Source: an uncultured Brevundimonas sp. (GTDB lineage: Bacteria; Pseudomonadota; Alphaproteobacteria; Caulobacterales; Caulobacteraceae). Taken from it: DNA of 47,667 nt. Each line of letters opens with the position of its first letter. Position 1 is the first letter of the stretch. The notes beneath the pieces are model-generated. The model was not told the DNA's origin and did no database searches. It saw only the letters and a program-made list of their open reading frames with translations. Position numbers and translations under genes: made by a program. This document shows positions 16,715 through 24,427 of this stretch, piece by piece. Where the stretch lies: positions 1 through 47,667 of the forward strand of contig NZ_CAMZFB010000017.1 of the NCBI RefSeq assembly GCF_947305955.1, read 5' to 3'.

Positions 16715-17278
16715 ATGAACTGCGCTGCTTCGCCCGATTCTCCTATTTTGAAGTTGAACCGCACCATTGCGTTGGTGGGGCTCATGGGCGTTGGCAAGTC
16801 GACAGTGGGCCGTCGTCTGGCCATGCGGCTCGGCCTGCCGTTCGCGGATGGCGATCACGAGATCGAAGCTGCTGCGGGCATGACCGTCAGCGAAATTTTT
16901 GCGACCCGAGGCGAGGACGAGTTCCGCGCGGGCGAAGCCCGCGTGATGAAACGTCTTCTGGAAGGGCCGCCGATTGTGCTGGCCACCGGTGGCGGCGCGA
17001 TGATGAACCCCGAAACGCGCGCGGCCCTGAAACAGAACGCTGTCACCGTCTGGATGCGCGCCGATCTGGAAGTCATCGCCGAGCGCGTGGGGCGGCGCGA
17101 CACGCGGCCCTTGCTGCGTGGGCGAGATACCTTGGAAGTTCTGCGTGAACTGTCCGAGAAGCGTTACCCGATCTATGCCGAAGCCGACCTGACTGTTGAT
17201 GTCGGCGGCGGTTCGCATGGCGTGGCGGTCGAGGCCATGCTGACCGAACTTCGGCGCTACGCGAAAAAGAATAGCTGA
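16715..17278 (+). CDS. aroK: Shikimate kinase
   Basis: Phosphorylates shikimate at O3 in the aromatic amino-acid pathway. The 187-residue P-loop kinase has Walker A GLMGVGKST, the shikimate-binding FADGDHEIE and GATGGGA-like block (LATGGGAMM), the R-(D)-RPLLRG lid and RYPIYAEAD. The start is ATG 16715, which leaves a 20-residue lead before the first strand; the open frame upstream is the antisense of xerD and is unlike the family. The neighbouring aroB follows after three bases, the standard aroK-aroB operon. Confidence 0.95.
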   Translation: MNCAASPDSPILKLNRTIALVGLMGVGKSTVGRRLAMRLGLPFADGDHEIEAAAGMTVSEIFATRGEDEFRAGEARVMKRLLEGPPIVLATGGGAMMNPETRAALKQNAVTVWMRADLEVIAERVGRRDTRPLLRGRDTLEVLRELSEKRYPIYAEADLTVDVGGGSHGVAVEAMLTELRRYAKKNS

Positions 17279-17281
17279 ATC

Positions 17282-18388
17282 ATGACGACATCCATCCCGG
17301 TCGAGGGCGGCTCGTTCCGCGGTTACGAGGTTAAGGTCGGTCGCGGCCTGCTGTCGGGACTGGGGGCAGAGGCCCGTGCCTTTGCGCCGACGAAGATGGT
17401 GGTCGTCACCGATTCCAACGTCGCGGAACTTCACGCGGTGACGGCTATGGCCTCGCTGGCTGAAGCGGGCATTCCGGCAGAGCTGATCGTTGTTCCGGCG
17501 GGCGAGGCGTCCAAATCCTTTGAACAGCTTGAGCGCGTGCTGGATAGCGCCATAGCCGCTGGGCTGGACCGTAAGAGCATGGTCGTGGCGCTGGGCGGCG
17601 GCGTTATCGGCGACCTCGCCGGTCTGGCGGCGGCGCTTTATATGCGCGGCATCGACTTCATTCAGGTGCCGACCACTCTGTTGGCTCAGGTGGATTCATC
17701 GGTGGGCGGCAAGACGGCGATCGACTCGCCGCGCGGAAAGAACCTGATCGGGGCCTTCCACCAGCCGCGTCTGGTGCTGGCCGATATCGACCTGCTTGGC
17801 ACCTTGCCCGCACGACAGATCCGCTCGGGCTGGGCAGAGATTGTGAAGCATGGCCTGATCTGTGATCGCGCCTATTTCGACTGGCTGTCCGGCGAGGGGG
17901 CCGCGGGGGCCAAGGGCGATGTCGAGGCGCTGAAGGCCGCTGTGGTGCGCTCGGTCGAGATCAAGGCGCAGGTGGTCGGGGAAGACGAGAAAGAGGCCGG
18001 TCGCCGTGCGCTGCTGAACCTTGGTCACACCTTCGGTCACGCGCTGGAGGTCGAGGTCGGTTTTGATGACACACTGACCCATGGCGAGGCGGTTGCCGTC
18101 GGATGTGCCATGGCCTTCCGTTATTCTGCACGCCATGGCCTGTGTTCGGCGCAGGACGCCGAGCGGGCAGAGCAGGGCATCCGCGCCGCGGGCCTGCCGA
18201 CCCGCATTGCCGATATCGCGCACACCTTCAATGCCGAGGCACTGCTGCAACGGATGCTGGGGGACAAGAAGGCCGAGGGAGGCCGTCTGACCCTGATCCT
18301 TGCCAAGGGGATCGGCGACGCCTTTGTCGACCGGACGGCAGAGGCAAGCGACGTGCTAGACTTCCTCAAAGCCGAAGGGGCGTTTTGA
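17282..18388 (+). CDS. aroB: 3-dehydroquinate synthase
   Basis: Converts DAHP to 3-dehydroquinate using NAD and zinc, second step of the shikimate pathway. The 368 residues include the NAD-binding GGGVIGDLAG block, PTTLLAQVDSSVGGKTAID, the KNLIGAFHQP loop, GWAEIVKHG, and the zinc-ligand stretch LNLGHTFGHALE followed by LTHGEAVAVGCAM. It ends one base before the acetyltransferase start, suggesting one transcript of three genes. Confidence 0.97.
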   Translation: MTTSIPVEGGSFRGYEVKVGRGLLSGLGAEARAFAPTKMVVVTDSNVAELHAVTAMASLAEAGIPAELIVVPAGEASKSFEQLERVLDSAIAAGLDRKSMVVALGGGVIGDLAGLAAALYMRGIDFIQVPTTLLAQVDSSVGGKTAIDSPRGKNLIGAFHQPRLVLADIDLLGTLPARQIRSGWAEIVKHGLICDRAYFDWLSGEGAAGAKGDVEALKAAVVRSVEIKAQVVGEDEKEAGRRALLNLGHTFGHALEVEVGFDDTLTHGEAVAVGCAMAFRYSARHGLCSAQDAERAEQGIRAAGLPTRIADIAHTFNAEALLQRMLGDKKAEGGRLTLILAKGIGDAFVDRTAEASDVLDFLKAEGAF

Positions 18389-18389
18389 C

Positions 18390-18995
18390 ATGCTTCCGGT
18401 GTGCGATCTCGAGAACGACTTCGTACACCTTGAGCCGTTCAGCGACGCGCTAAAAGAAGAGGTCCGTGCGGCGCTGGATCATGACCCCGACGCATGGTCA
18501 GGGATGGTCTCTGCGGGTTACGGCCCGCACTTTGACGTCTGGTGGGCGTCGGCGCTCAAGGCTATGGCTTCAGGATCGCGCATCGCCTATGCCGTTCGAA
18601 GCAAGGTGGACAATGCGGTGGTCGGGACCACCAGCCTCTATGAGATCAAGCCAGAGCACCTGCGGTGCGAGATCGGCTCGACCTTTTATCGGCCTTCATC
18701 GCGGGGCAGCGCCGTCAATCCGGCGGCCAAGATTCTGCTGCTGGAGCATGCCTTCAACCACGGTATGGTGCGGGTCGAGATCATCACCGACGCGAACAAC
18801 GCGGCCAGTCAGGCGGCGATCCGCAAGCTGGGCGCGGTCTATGAGGGTACGCTGAGGAAGCATAAGCGCACCTGGACCGGACGAATGCGCGACACGGTCC
18901 AGTTCGCTGTACTCGACGATGACTATCCAACCGTTCGACAGGGCCTGATCCAGCGGCTGGACCGCTTCCGTCAGGCGACGGGCTTGGTTTCGTAG
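18390..18995 (+). CDS. GNAT-family N-acetyltransferase (RimJ/RimL-like)
   Basis: Probable acyl-CoA-dependent N-acetyltransferase of 201 residues. The central beta-strand (AVVGTTSLYEI), the strand ahead of the acetyl-CoA site (LRCEIGSTFY) and the helix and strand pattern ALNHGMVRVEIITDANNAASQAAIRKLGAVYEGTLRKH (here with FNHGMVRVE) fit the RimJ/RimL branch, which often modifies protein N-termini, small molecules or antibiotics. The substrate is unknown. Its last 25 bases overlap the convergent lipoprotein gene. Confidence 0.85.
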   Translation: MLPVCDLENDFVHLEPFSDALKEEVRAALDHDPDAWSGMVSAGYGPHFDVWWASALKAMASGSRIAYAVRSKVDNAVVGTTSLYEIKPEHLRCEIGSTFYRPSSRGSAVNPAAKILLLEHAFNHGMVRVEIITDANNAASQAAIRKLGAVYEGTLRKHKRTWTGRMRDTVQFAVLDDDYPTVRQGLIQRLDRFRQATGLVS

Positions 18996-19372
18996 ATTTC
19001 GCAGTGCGTGTCGTTGAGACGTTCGGTGCGCCACGCGACCGTCTGTCCCTCGGACTTCAGCTCATTCCCGCCGGACGTATAGGTATAGGCCCCCGAAGTA
19101 GGGCGGCGCACAAGGTCGAAAGCCAGTCCGTCGGATCGCCGCACCGTCGCCATGTTGCGCGGGTGGTCGAACATGACCGTCAGGCGCTGGCCGTCCTGAC
19201 AGGACAGGAACCATTCTGCATATTTCGACGGGTTCAGATTGGCCGGTATGGCCGCCGTTGTCGGCATGCTCTCGGCAGACTTTTCGGCGCTAGGGTGTTG
19301 CTGGCATCCGCACACAGCCACGGATACCGCTATAATGGCGGTGCGTTTCAGCAATACCTTTATCCCATCCAA
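18971..19372 (-). CDS. Lipoprotein with MliC-like (C-type lysozyme inhibitor) domain
   Basis: The 133 residues start with a charged region and hydrophobic segment (KRTAIIAVSVAV) ending in a lipobox-like VCGC, so the mature protein is probably a lipoprotein beginning at the cysteine near residue 23. The mature part resembles MliC/PliC: a cysteine before the first strand (LSCQDGQRLTVMF), ATVRRSDGLAF, AYTYTSGGNELKSEGQ-VAW and a final cysteine (HCEIYE) that could pair with the first. That family inhibits host C-type lysozyme at the cell surface. Assignment is from remembered family pattern, moderate confidence. The 3' end overlaps the acetyltransferase gene by 25 bases. Confidence 0.75.
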   Translation of the reverse strand: MDGIKVLLKRTAIIAVSVAVCGCQQHPSAEKSAESMPTTAAIPANLNPSKYAEWFLSCQDGQRLTVMFDHPRNMATVRRSDGLAFDLVRRPTSGAYTYTSGGNELKSEGQTVAWRTERLNDTHCEIYETKPVA

Positions 19373-19423
19373 TCTGGCGGGCCGCGTCGTTCCGGCGAAC
19401 GAAACACGCCCAGATAGTGTGGG

Positions 19424-19438
19424 TTAACTCAAGGTTTA
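19424..19438 (-). promoter_or_regulatory. Near-match to a CtrA box upstream of the MliC-like gene
   Basis: TTAA (19424-19427), seven bases, then TTTA (19435-19438) differs at one position from the Caulobacter CtrA consensus TTAA-N7-TTAA. It lies 52-66 bases upstream of the lipoprotein start and overlaps the tadA stop. A single degenerate site may be chance. Confidence 0.25.
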
Positions 19439-19912
19439 CCGTAACGTTCCCTTTTTCCGTCGCGCCTTGAAGAAGTTTTTCAGCTGGCTGGACGCTTCGT
19501 CCGCCCGCAAACCGTGATCGGTTTCGGGACGCCAGTGGCAGGTAGGCTGATCGAAATATTTGGGTCCGTGCAGGACCGCGCCGCCCTTGGGATCATCGGC
19601 TCCCCAGACCACGCGCCCGATGCGGGCATGGCTGATCGCGCCCGCGCACATGGCGCAAGGTTCCAGCGTTACATATAAAGTGAGGTCCGTTAGTCGATAA
19701 TTCTCGACCGTGGCCGCAGCGTCGCGCAGAGCCACGATTTCAGCGTGAGCTGTCGGATCATGGCTTGTGATTGGGCAATTTTGCCCTTTACCTATCACTT
19801 CGCCGGTTTTTTCGTTCACTATCACGGCGCCGACAGGCACCTCGCCAGCTTCAGCTGCCGCTTGCGCCAAATCCAGCGCCATGCTCATGAACCGCTCATC
19901 ATGGATCGCCAT
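19436..19912 (-). CDS. tadA: tRNA-specific adenosine deaminase
   Basis: Deaminates adenosine 34 to inosine in the anticodon of tRNA-Arg(ACG). The 158-residue protein shows the zinc site HAE (56-58) and PCAMC (85-89), the N-terminal DERFMSMALDLA, GEVPVGAVIV and the conserved FDQPTCHWRPE-like region. The frame stays open far upstream, but that part is the antisense of rluB. ATG 19912 gives the usual DERFM start and overlaps the first 12 bases of rluB on the other strand; starts at 19888 or 19882 would avoid the overlap. Confidence 0.93.
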   Translation of the reverse strand: MAIHDERFMSMALDLAQAAAEAGEVPVGAVIVNEKTGEVIGKGQNCPITSHDPTAHAEIVALRDAAATVENYRLTDLTLYVTLEPCAMCAGAISHARIGRVVWGADDPKGGAVLHGPKYFDQPTCHWRPETDHGLRADEASSQLKNFFKARRKKGTLR

Positions 19913-21382
19913 CCCCGAGACAACGACAAGAAGCCCCGCGCGCGTCAAGGTGACGCCCCGCGTGGTCCCCGTAAATTCGCCGATAAGGGCCCGAAATTCG
20001 GCTCCGGTGACAAGAAAGACCGCAAGTTCGACGATCGCGGCCCCCGTTCGCGCGATGAGAATCGCCCTGAACGTGGTGACCGTTTCGAGAATCGCGGCCC
20101 GAGAACAGGCAAGCCGGCTGGGAAGCCCGCGACCCCGGAACGTACCGAACGTATCGCCAAGGCTTTGGCGCGCGCCGGTATCGCTTCGCGTCGTGAGGTG
20201 GAACGTCTGATCGGCCTGGGCAAGGTCGCCGTGAACGGTCGCATCCTCGACACGCCAGCCGTGCTGGTGAAGCGGGATGACGTCATCACCGTCGACGGCA
20301 AGCCGGTAGGTGCCGCAGAGGCCACCCGCGTCTGGCGCTATCACAAGCCCGCTGGCCTGATCACCAGCCACAACGATCCGGCAGGTCGCCCGACCGTGTG
20401 GGACGCGCTTCCGGCCGATCTGCCGCGCGTGATCTCCGTTGGTCGCCTCGATTTGGCGACCGAAGGTCTGCTGCTGCTGACCAACGACGGCGAGCTGAGC
20501 CGCGCTCTGGAACTGCCGGAAACCTCGCTGGTCCGTCAGTACCGCGCCCGCGCCCGTGGCCGCATCACTCAGGAACGTCTGGACAAGCTGAAGGACGGCT
20601 GTGAAGTGGACGGCGTCCGCTATGGCCCGATCGAAGCCACCATCGACAAGGTCAAGGAAAAGGTCGACGGCGAGGAAAAGGGTCCGGCTAACCTCTGGAT
20701 CAGCGTCTCCATCACCGAAGGCAAGAACCGCGAAGTCCGTAAGGTGCTGGAGAGCGTCGGCCTTCAGGTGAACCGTCTGATCCGTCTGGCCTACGGTCCG
20801 TTCAACCTCGGCACCCTGCCGGTCAACACGGTCGAGGAAGTCGGCCCGCGTGTGATCCGCGAACTGCTGAGCGAATATATCCGCCCCGAGAACCTGCCGA
20901 CCGGTAACTCGGTCGCCACGCCGGCGCCGATTCCCGGCCGTCGTCCGGCTGGTGCCATCATCAAGGGCCGTTCGGGCTCGGCCATGTCCGATCCGTCGCG
21001 TAAGCCCAGCCGCGTCCGCGCCGCTGCCAAGGCTGCCGAGGAAGGTGTGCCGGAGAAGCCCGCCAAGCCTGTGAAGAAGGAAGGCTGGGCCAAGGCCACG
21101 CCGAAGTTCGAGCACAAGAAGACCTTCAAGCCACGTGCCCGTCCGGAACGTGCCGAGGGTGAAGGCTTCGGCGGTGATCGTCCGCGCAAGCCGTTCAACC
21201 GCGAACCGCGCGCCGACCAGTTCATCGACGACCGCCGCAAGCCGCAAGGCCGTGACGGCGAGCGTCGTGGCGGTTCGGGTGGCAAGTCCTTTGGCGGCAA
21301 ACCCGCTGGGCGTCCGTCGGGTGGCAAGCCGTTTGGCGGCAAGCCGTCGGGCGGTCGTGGCGGCCCGCGTGGCCGTTCGTAA
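19901..21382 (+). CDS. rluB: 23S rRNA pseudouridine synthase, RluB-type, with basic low-complexity extensions
   Basis: Makes pseudouridine in 23S rRNA (E. coli RluB: position 2605). The 493 residues exceed the usual 250-300 because of two extensions: an N-terminal charged stretch of about 75 residues (DKKPRARQGD, DKKDRKFDDRG) and a C-terminal tail of about 170 residues ending in Gly/Lys/Phe/Arg repeats (GGKPFGGKPSGGRGG). Between them lie the S4 RNA-binding domain (about 80-125, RIAKALARAGIASRREVERL) and the RsuA-type catalytic domain with Asp184 in GRLDLATEGLLLLTNDG. ATG 19901 is the last plausible start before the charged region; no good ribosome-binding site is visible. Followed after 12 bases by rsmD. 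Confidence 0.9.
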   Translation: MDRHPRDNDKKPRARQGDAPRGPRKFADKGPKFGSGDKKDRKFDDRGPRSRDENRPERGDRFENRGPRTGKPAGKPATPERTERIAKALARAGIASRREVERLIGLGKVAVNGRILDTPAVLVKRDDVITVDGKPVGAAEATRVWRYHKPAGLITSHNDPAGRPTVWDALPADLPRVISVGRLDLATEGLLLLTNDGELSRALELPETSLVRQYRARARGRITQERLDKLKDGCEVDGVRYGPIEATIDKVKEKVDGEEKGPANLWISVSITEGKNREVRKVLESVGLQVNRLIRLAYGPFNLGTLPVNTVEEVGPRVIRELLSEYIRPENLPTGNSVATPAPIPGRRPAGAIIKGRSGSAMSDPSRKPSRVRAAAKAAEEGVPEKPAKPVKKEGWAKATPKFEHKKTFKPRARPERAEGEGFGGDRPRKPFNREPRADQFIDDRRKPQGRDGERRGGSGGKSFGGKPAGRPSGGKPFGGKPSGGRGGPRGRS

Positions 21383-21394
21383 GGACGCAGCCGT

Positions 21395-21970
21395 ATGAGG
21401 ATTGTCGCTGGCAGTCTGAAAGGCCGCGCTATCGTGGCGCCGGAGGGGCAGGGCACCCGCCCGACCTCCGACCGCGCACGGCAGGCCATCTTTAACGTGC
21501 TGGAACACGCCGCATGGGCCGAAGACGTACTGGACGGCGCACGGATCATCGACCTGTACGCCGGATCGGGCGCTCTGGGCTATGAGGCCATCTCGCGCGG
21601 TGGTGCCTTCTGCCTGTTCGTCGAGACCGACGACGGTGCGCGCGGTGCCATCCGCGAGAACATGGACGCCTATGGCCTGTTCGGCCGGACCCGCGTCCAT
21701 CGCCGCAGTGCGACCGACCTTGGCCCGCGCCCCGGCTCGGCAGGCGAAGCCTTCACTCTGGCCTTCCTTGATCCGCCCTATGGCAAGGGTCTGGGCGAGC
21801 AGACGCTGGCCAAGCTGCTGGAAGGCAACTGGCTGGCCCCGAATGCGGTGGTGGTCTTCGAGCGCGGCTCTGACGAGCCGGAGATCGAAACCCCCGGCTA
21901 TGAACGCATGGATGCCCGCGACTATGGCGCGGCACGCGTGCTGTTCCTGAAGGTCGCAGCGGCCCAATAA
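21395..21970 (+). CDS. rsmD: 16S rRNA (guanine966-N2)-methyltransferase
   Basis: SAM-dependent methylation of G966 in 16S rRNA. The 191 residues begin MRIVAGSLKGR and contain RPTSDRARQAIFNVL, SAM motif I (DLYAGSGALGYEA), the acidic end of strand 2 (FVETD) and the catalytic DPPYG motif. It lies directly behind rluB, so two rRNA-modifying enzymes are probably co-transcribed. Confidence 0.95.
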   Translation: MRIVAGSLKGRAIVAPEGQGTRPTSDRARQAIFNVLEHAAWAEDVLDGARIIDLYAGSGALGYEAISRGGAFCLFVETDDGARGAIRENMDAYGLFGRTRVHRRSATDLGPRPGSAGEAFTLAFLDPPYGKGLGEQTLAKLLEGNWLAPNAVVVFERGSDEPEIETPGYERMDARDYGAARVLFLKVAAAQ

Positions 21971-21989
21971 CGCTGATAGGCTGCGGCGT

Positions 21990-23006
21990 ATGATGATTCA
22001 TCGCCGCAGCCTCATCGCCTCGGTCGCCGCAACGGCGGCCCTTCCCAACATCGCCATCAGCCAAACAAGCCCGCGCTGGCAGCGACGAGCCGATATGCCG
22101 TGGGCGACGCAGGAAGTTTACTGCACGGTTCTGGACGGCAAGAGCTATGTCGCCGGGGGCTTGGTTCGCGATCGCCTCCATACCCGCATCAACGACCGTG
22201 TCGGCGTCTATGACCCCGCGTCCGATAGCTGGAGCGAGGCAGCGCGTCTGCCACAGCCCCGCCATCACCCGATGATGGCAACCGCCAAGGGTCACGTCTG
22301 GGCCTTGGGCGGGTATGACCGACGCGAGGGTGGCGAGTGGACCTCCATGACCGACGTGTGGGTGCTGGATGGCGATCTGTGGCGGCCTGTGGGCCAGATG
22401 CCGCAGCCGCTGGCCGAGACTGTCGGCGCGACCGTCGATGACCGCATCCACCTAATCGGCGGGCGGTCGCCCGCTGGCGGCAAGAATGGACAGTGGAACG
22501 ATCAGGCGGATGTTACGACCCAGCTGGTGTTCGATGCGTCCGAAGGCGTGTGGGAAACCGCTCGTCCGGCTCCCGAGGCCCGCAACAGTGCGGCTGCCAG
22601 TGTGCATGGCCAACATATCTATGTCACGGGTGGCCGCATGGTCGAAGGCGGGCGGGGGACAGGGCGGCTGGACCGCTATGACGCGCATAGCGACACCTGG
22701 GTGACCCTGCGACCTATTCCGGCATCCGAAAGCGGCCATCAGGTCGGTGGCGGTCTGGCGATGGCGACTGTTGGCGACAAGCTGGTGGCCTTTGGCGGGG
22801 AATGGCTGACCCGACCGGGCGGCGTATTTACCGAGACGTGGATTTACGACATCGCCGCCGATGAGTGGACGCGGGGCCCGGATATGGGCGTGCCGCGTCA
22901 CGGCTTGGCGGGGGGCTCGGTTGACGGCGTCGTCTATGCGCTGGCGGGTGGCGAGGTCTATTCGGGCGGCAAGGCCAGCGGCGTGGTCGAGGCCCTGCGG
23001 CTTTAA
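21990..23006 (+). CDS. Secreted kelch-repeat protein
   Basis: Predicted six-bladed kelch beta-propeller of 338 residues. A signal peptide with adjacent arginines (HRRSLIASVAATAAL, cleavage near residue 25) suggests export, possibly through Tat. Blades are marked by paired glycines followed by small or aromatic residues: YVAGGL, ALGGYD, LIGGRS, VTGGRM, AFGGEW and ALAGGE, each with a W spaced downstream (DSWSEAARLP, GVWETARPAP, DTWVTLRPIP, DEWTRGPDM). The fold is shared with galactose-oxidase-like proteins and bacterial sialic-acid mutarotases; I see no copper-ligand set, so no enzyme activity is assigned. Confidence 0.85.
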   Translation: MMIHRRSLIASVAATAALPNIAISQTSPRWQRRADMPWATQEVYCTVLDGKSYVAGGLVRDRLHTRINDRVGVYDPASDSWSEAARLPQPRHHPMMATAKGHVWALGGYDRREGGEWTSMTDVWVLDGDLWRPVGQMPQPLAETVGATVDDRIHLIGGRSPAGGKNGQWNDQADVTTQLVFDASEGVWETARPAPEARNSAAASVHGQHIYVTGGRMVEGGRGTGRLDRYDAHSDTWVTLRPIPASESGHQVGGGLAMATVGDKLVAFGGEWLTRPGGVFTETWIYDIAADEWTRGPDMGVPRHGLAGGSVDGVVYALAGGEVYSGGKASGVVEALRL

Positions 23007-23069
23007 TGCCGCTTGGCTGGCCGCACCAAGCTGTTACGACAGGCGCACCCAGCCAACAGAGTCGCTTCG

Positions 23070-23399
23070 ATGATCCAGCCCACCGCCTCGTTCAAAGACA
23101 ATCTGCAACTTCTTCCGTCCGTTGAGGGGCTGGCACGGATCGAGCTGTTGGATGCTGACGGTGCCATTGTCGCGACCATAGAGAATGCGCCGGGCAAGCA
23201 GGGATCGCTGGCGGTCTATAACTATCTGCAACAGACGTTTGGTGTTCTGGATGCCGTGGCGGCATCGCATGGCATCGACGTCTTTGCCGAACACACGCCG
23301 GATGCCCGTAACCGCCCCGGTGCCCATCCGAACATCGATCGTCTGTTCGCGATTGTAGACGGTGCCGATCCTCTGCAAATCCGCTCGGTTGCAGCCTGA
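23070..23399 (+). CDS. Small conserved protein, DUF2322-like
   Basis: A 109-residue cytoplasmic protein without signal or membrane segment. The sequence (FKDNLQLLPSVEGLARIELLDADG, ENAPGKQGSLAVYNYL, FAEHTPDARNRPGAHPNIDRL) fits my recollection of DUF2322, a family of unknown function. ATG 23070 is chosen because the protein then starts at the family N-terminus (MIQPTASFKDN). It ends two bases before the stop of the convergent phosphatase gene. Confidence 0.75.
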   Translation: MIQPTASFKDNLQLLPSVEGLARIELLDADGAIVATIENAPGKQGSLAVYNYLQQTFGVLDAVAASHGIDVFAEHTPDARNRPGAHPNIDRLFAIVDGADPLQIRSVAA

Positions 23400-23401
23400 G
23401 C

Positions 23402-23866
23402 CTATCGGTTCTGTTCTAAGTGGTCAGCGAGGCCCTTCGACCCCTCGACAACATCGGACCATGTGACGTTGAAGCCGTCATCATCGCCGTAATAGGGGTC
23501 CTGAACGCTTTCCCCGTGGCGACCTGCCCAGTCCAGCATCAGGCTGAGCTGTGCGGTCGCGTCCGCAGGCATGATGCGTTTCAGATTGGCCAGATTATCG
23601 GCATCCATGGCGACGATGTGGTCAAACCGCATGAAGTCGGCAGGTTTGACCTGACGCCCGCGAAGTCCCGAAATATCCACGCCGTTTCGTTTGGCGGTCG
23701 CAATGGCGCGCGGGTCCGGCTTTTCGTCAATATGATAGGCCGCCGTGCCCGCACTGTCGGTCACGACGGGAAGCTTGCGGCGCGCGACTTCGGCACGGAA
23801 AGCGCCCTCGGCCAGAGGCGAGCGGCAGATGTTGCCCAGACAGACGAAGAGAACGGACTTGAACAT
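23402..23866 (-). CDS. Low-molecular-weight protein-tyrosine-phosphatase
   Basis: Cysteine phosphatase of 154 residues with the P-loop CLGNICRS (Cys9, Arg15) near the N-terminus and the general-acid aspartate in QDPYYGD. RSPLAEGAF and DSAGTAAYHIDEKPDPRA are typical. It could act on a tyrosine kinase for exopolysaccharide or on small molecules; the neighbours do not say. It lies 48 bases downstream of the MarR gene on the same strand and may be co-transcribed with it. Confidence 0.93.
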   Translation of the reverse strand: MFKSVLFVCLGNICRSPLAEGAFRAEVARRKLPVVTDSAGTAAYHIDEKPDPRAIATAKRNGVDISGLRGRQVKPADFMRFDHIVAMDADNLANLKRIMPADATAQLSLMLDWAGRHGESVQDPYYGDDDGFNVTWSDVVEGSKGLADHLEQNR

Positions 23867-23914
23867 GGTGTTAGCCTAGCAAGGCAGTTCGGCTCACGCC
23901 AACGGGGCTGTTGT

Positions 23915-24355
23915 TTAACGCGCCGCTTGCTGGGCCTTCTTGAGCAATTCGGCCAAGACGCGCCGCTCTTCATCGCTGTAATCAGCAAATATCTCGGCTT
24001 CGATGGCCAGTGCGCGGGGGACGACATGCTCATAAACCTCGCGTCCGGCGGGTGTCAGGCTGAGCAGATGCGAGCGCTGGTCGTCAGGATTGGGCGAGCG
24101 GCGCAGAAATCCGCGCTCGACCAGCGCCATGGCCGCGCGGCTGACCGTCACCTTGTCCATGCGGGTGCGCTGTCCAATCGCTAGCGGGGTCAGGGCTCCG
24201 TCCTGCGCTGTCACGGCGATCAGCCGCCATTCCGGCGTCTTCAGTTGGTGCGAGGCGCTATAGGTCGCCGATACCGCGTCGCTGACCGCGTTGGCCGCCA
24301 CCGACAGCAGATAGGGCAGGAAGTCATCAAGACGGAATGTGGCGGGGTTCTGCAT
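23915..24355 (-). CDS. MarR-family transcriptional regulator (likely of hmgA-fahA)
   Basis: Winged-helix dimeric repressor of 146 residues. The recognition helix region MDKVTVSRAAMALVERGFLRRSPNPDDQRSHLLSLT is the MarR hallmark (here MDKVTVSRA and DDQRSHLLSLTPAG). The start is ATG 24355; the much longer open frame upstream is the antisense of hmgA. It is divergent from hmgA with a 72-base gap that holds a clear inverted repeat, so it probably controls tyrosine or homogentisate breakdown and its own gene. The ligand is inferred to be a pathway intermediate. Confidence 0.9.
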   Translation of the reverse strand: MQNPATFRLDDFLPYLLSVAANAVSDAVSATYSASHQLKTPEWRLIAVTAQDGALTPLAIGQRTRMDKVTVSRAAMALVERGFLRRSPNPDDQRSHLLSLTPAGREVYEHVVPRALAIEAEIFADYSDEERRVLAELLKKAQQAAR

Positions 24356-24395
24356 TGCGCCACAGTTGACACCGCACGGGCCTCTCGTCAAACTG

Positions 24396-24409
24396 GTTTC
24401 AAATGAAAC
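24396..24409. promoter_or_regulatory. Inverted repeat in the marR-hmgA intergenic region (probable operator)
   Basis: GTTTCA, two A, TGAAAC: perfect 6-bp arms of the size a MarR dimer binds. TTGACA at 24366-24371 could be a -35 box for hmgA, which would place the operator over the -10 and start region; on the other strand TTTGACG (24392-24386) could serve the marR gene. Either way a bound repressor would block both. Confidence 0.65.
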
Positions 24410-24427
24410 TAAAATGGAGGAGCGCTG

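Noticed and set aside
19436..21967. An 843-codon minus-strand frame suggesting a giant TadA fusion
   Set aside because: Only the last 158 codons match TadA; the rest is the antisense of rluB and rsmD.
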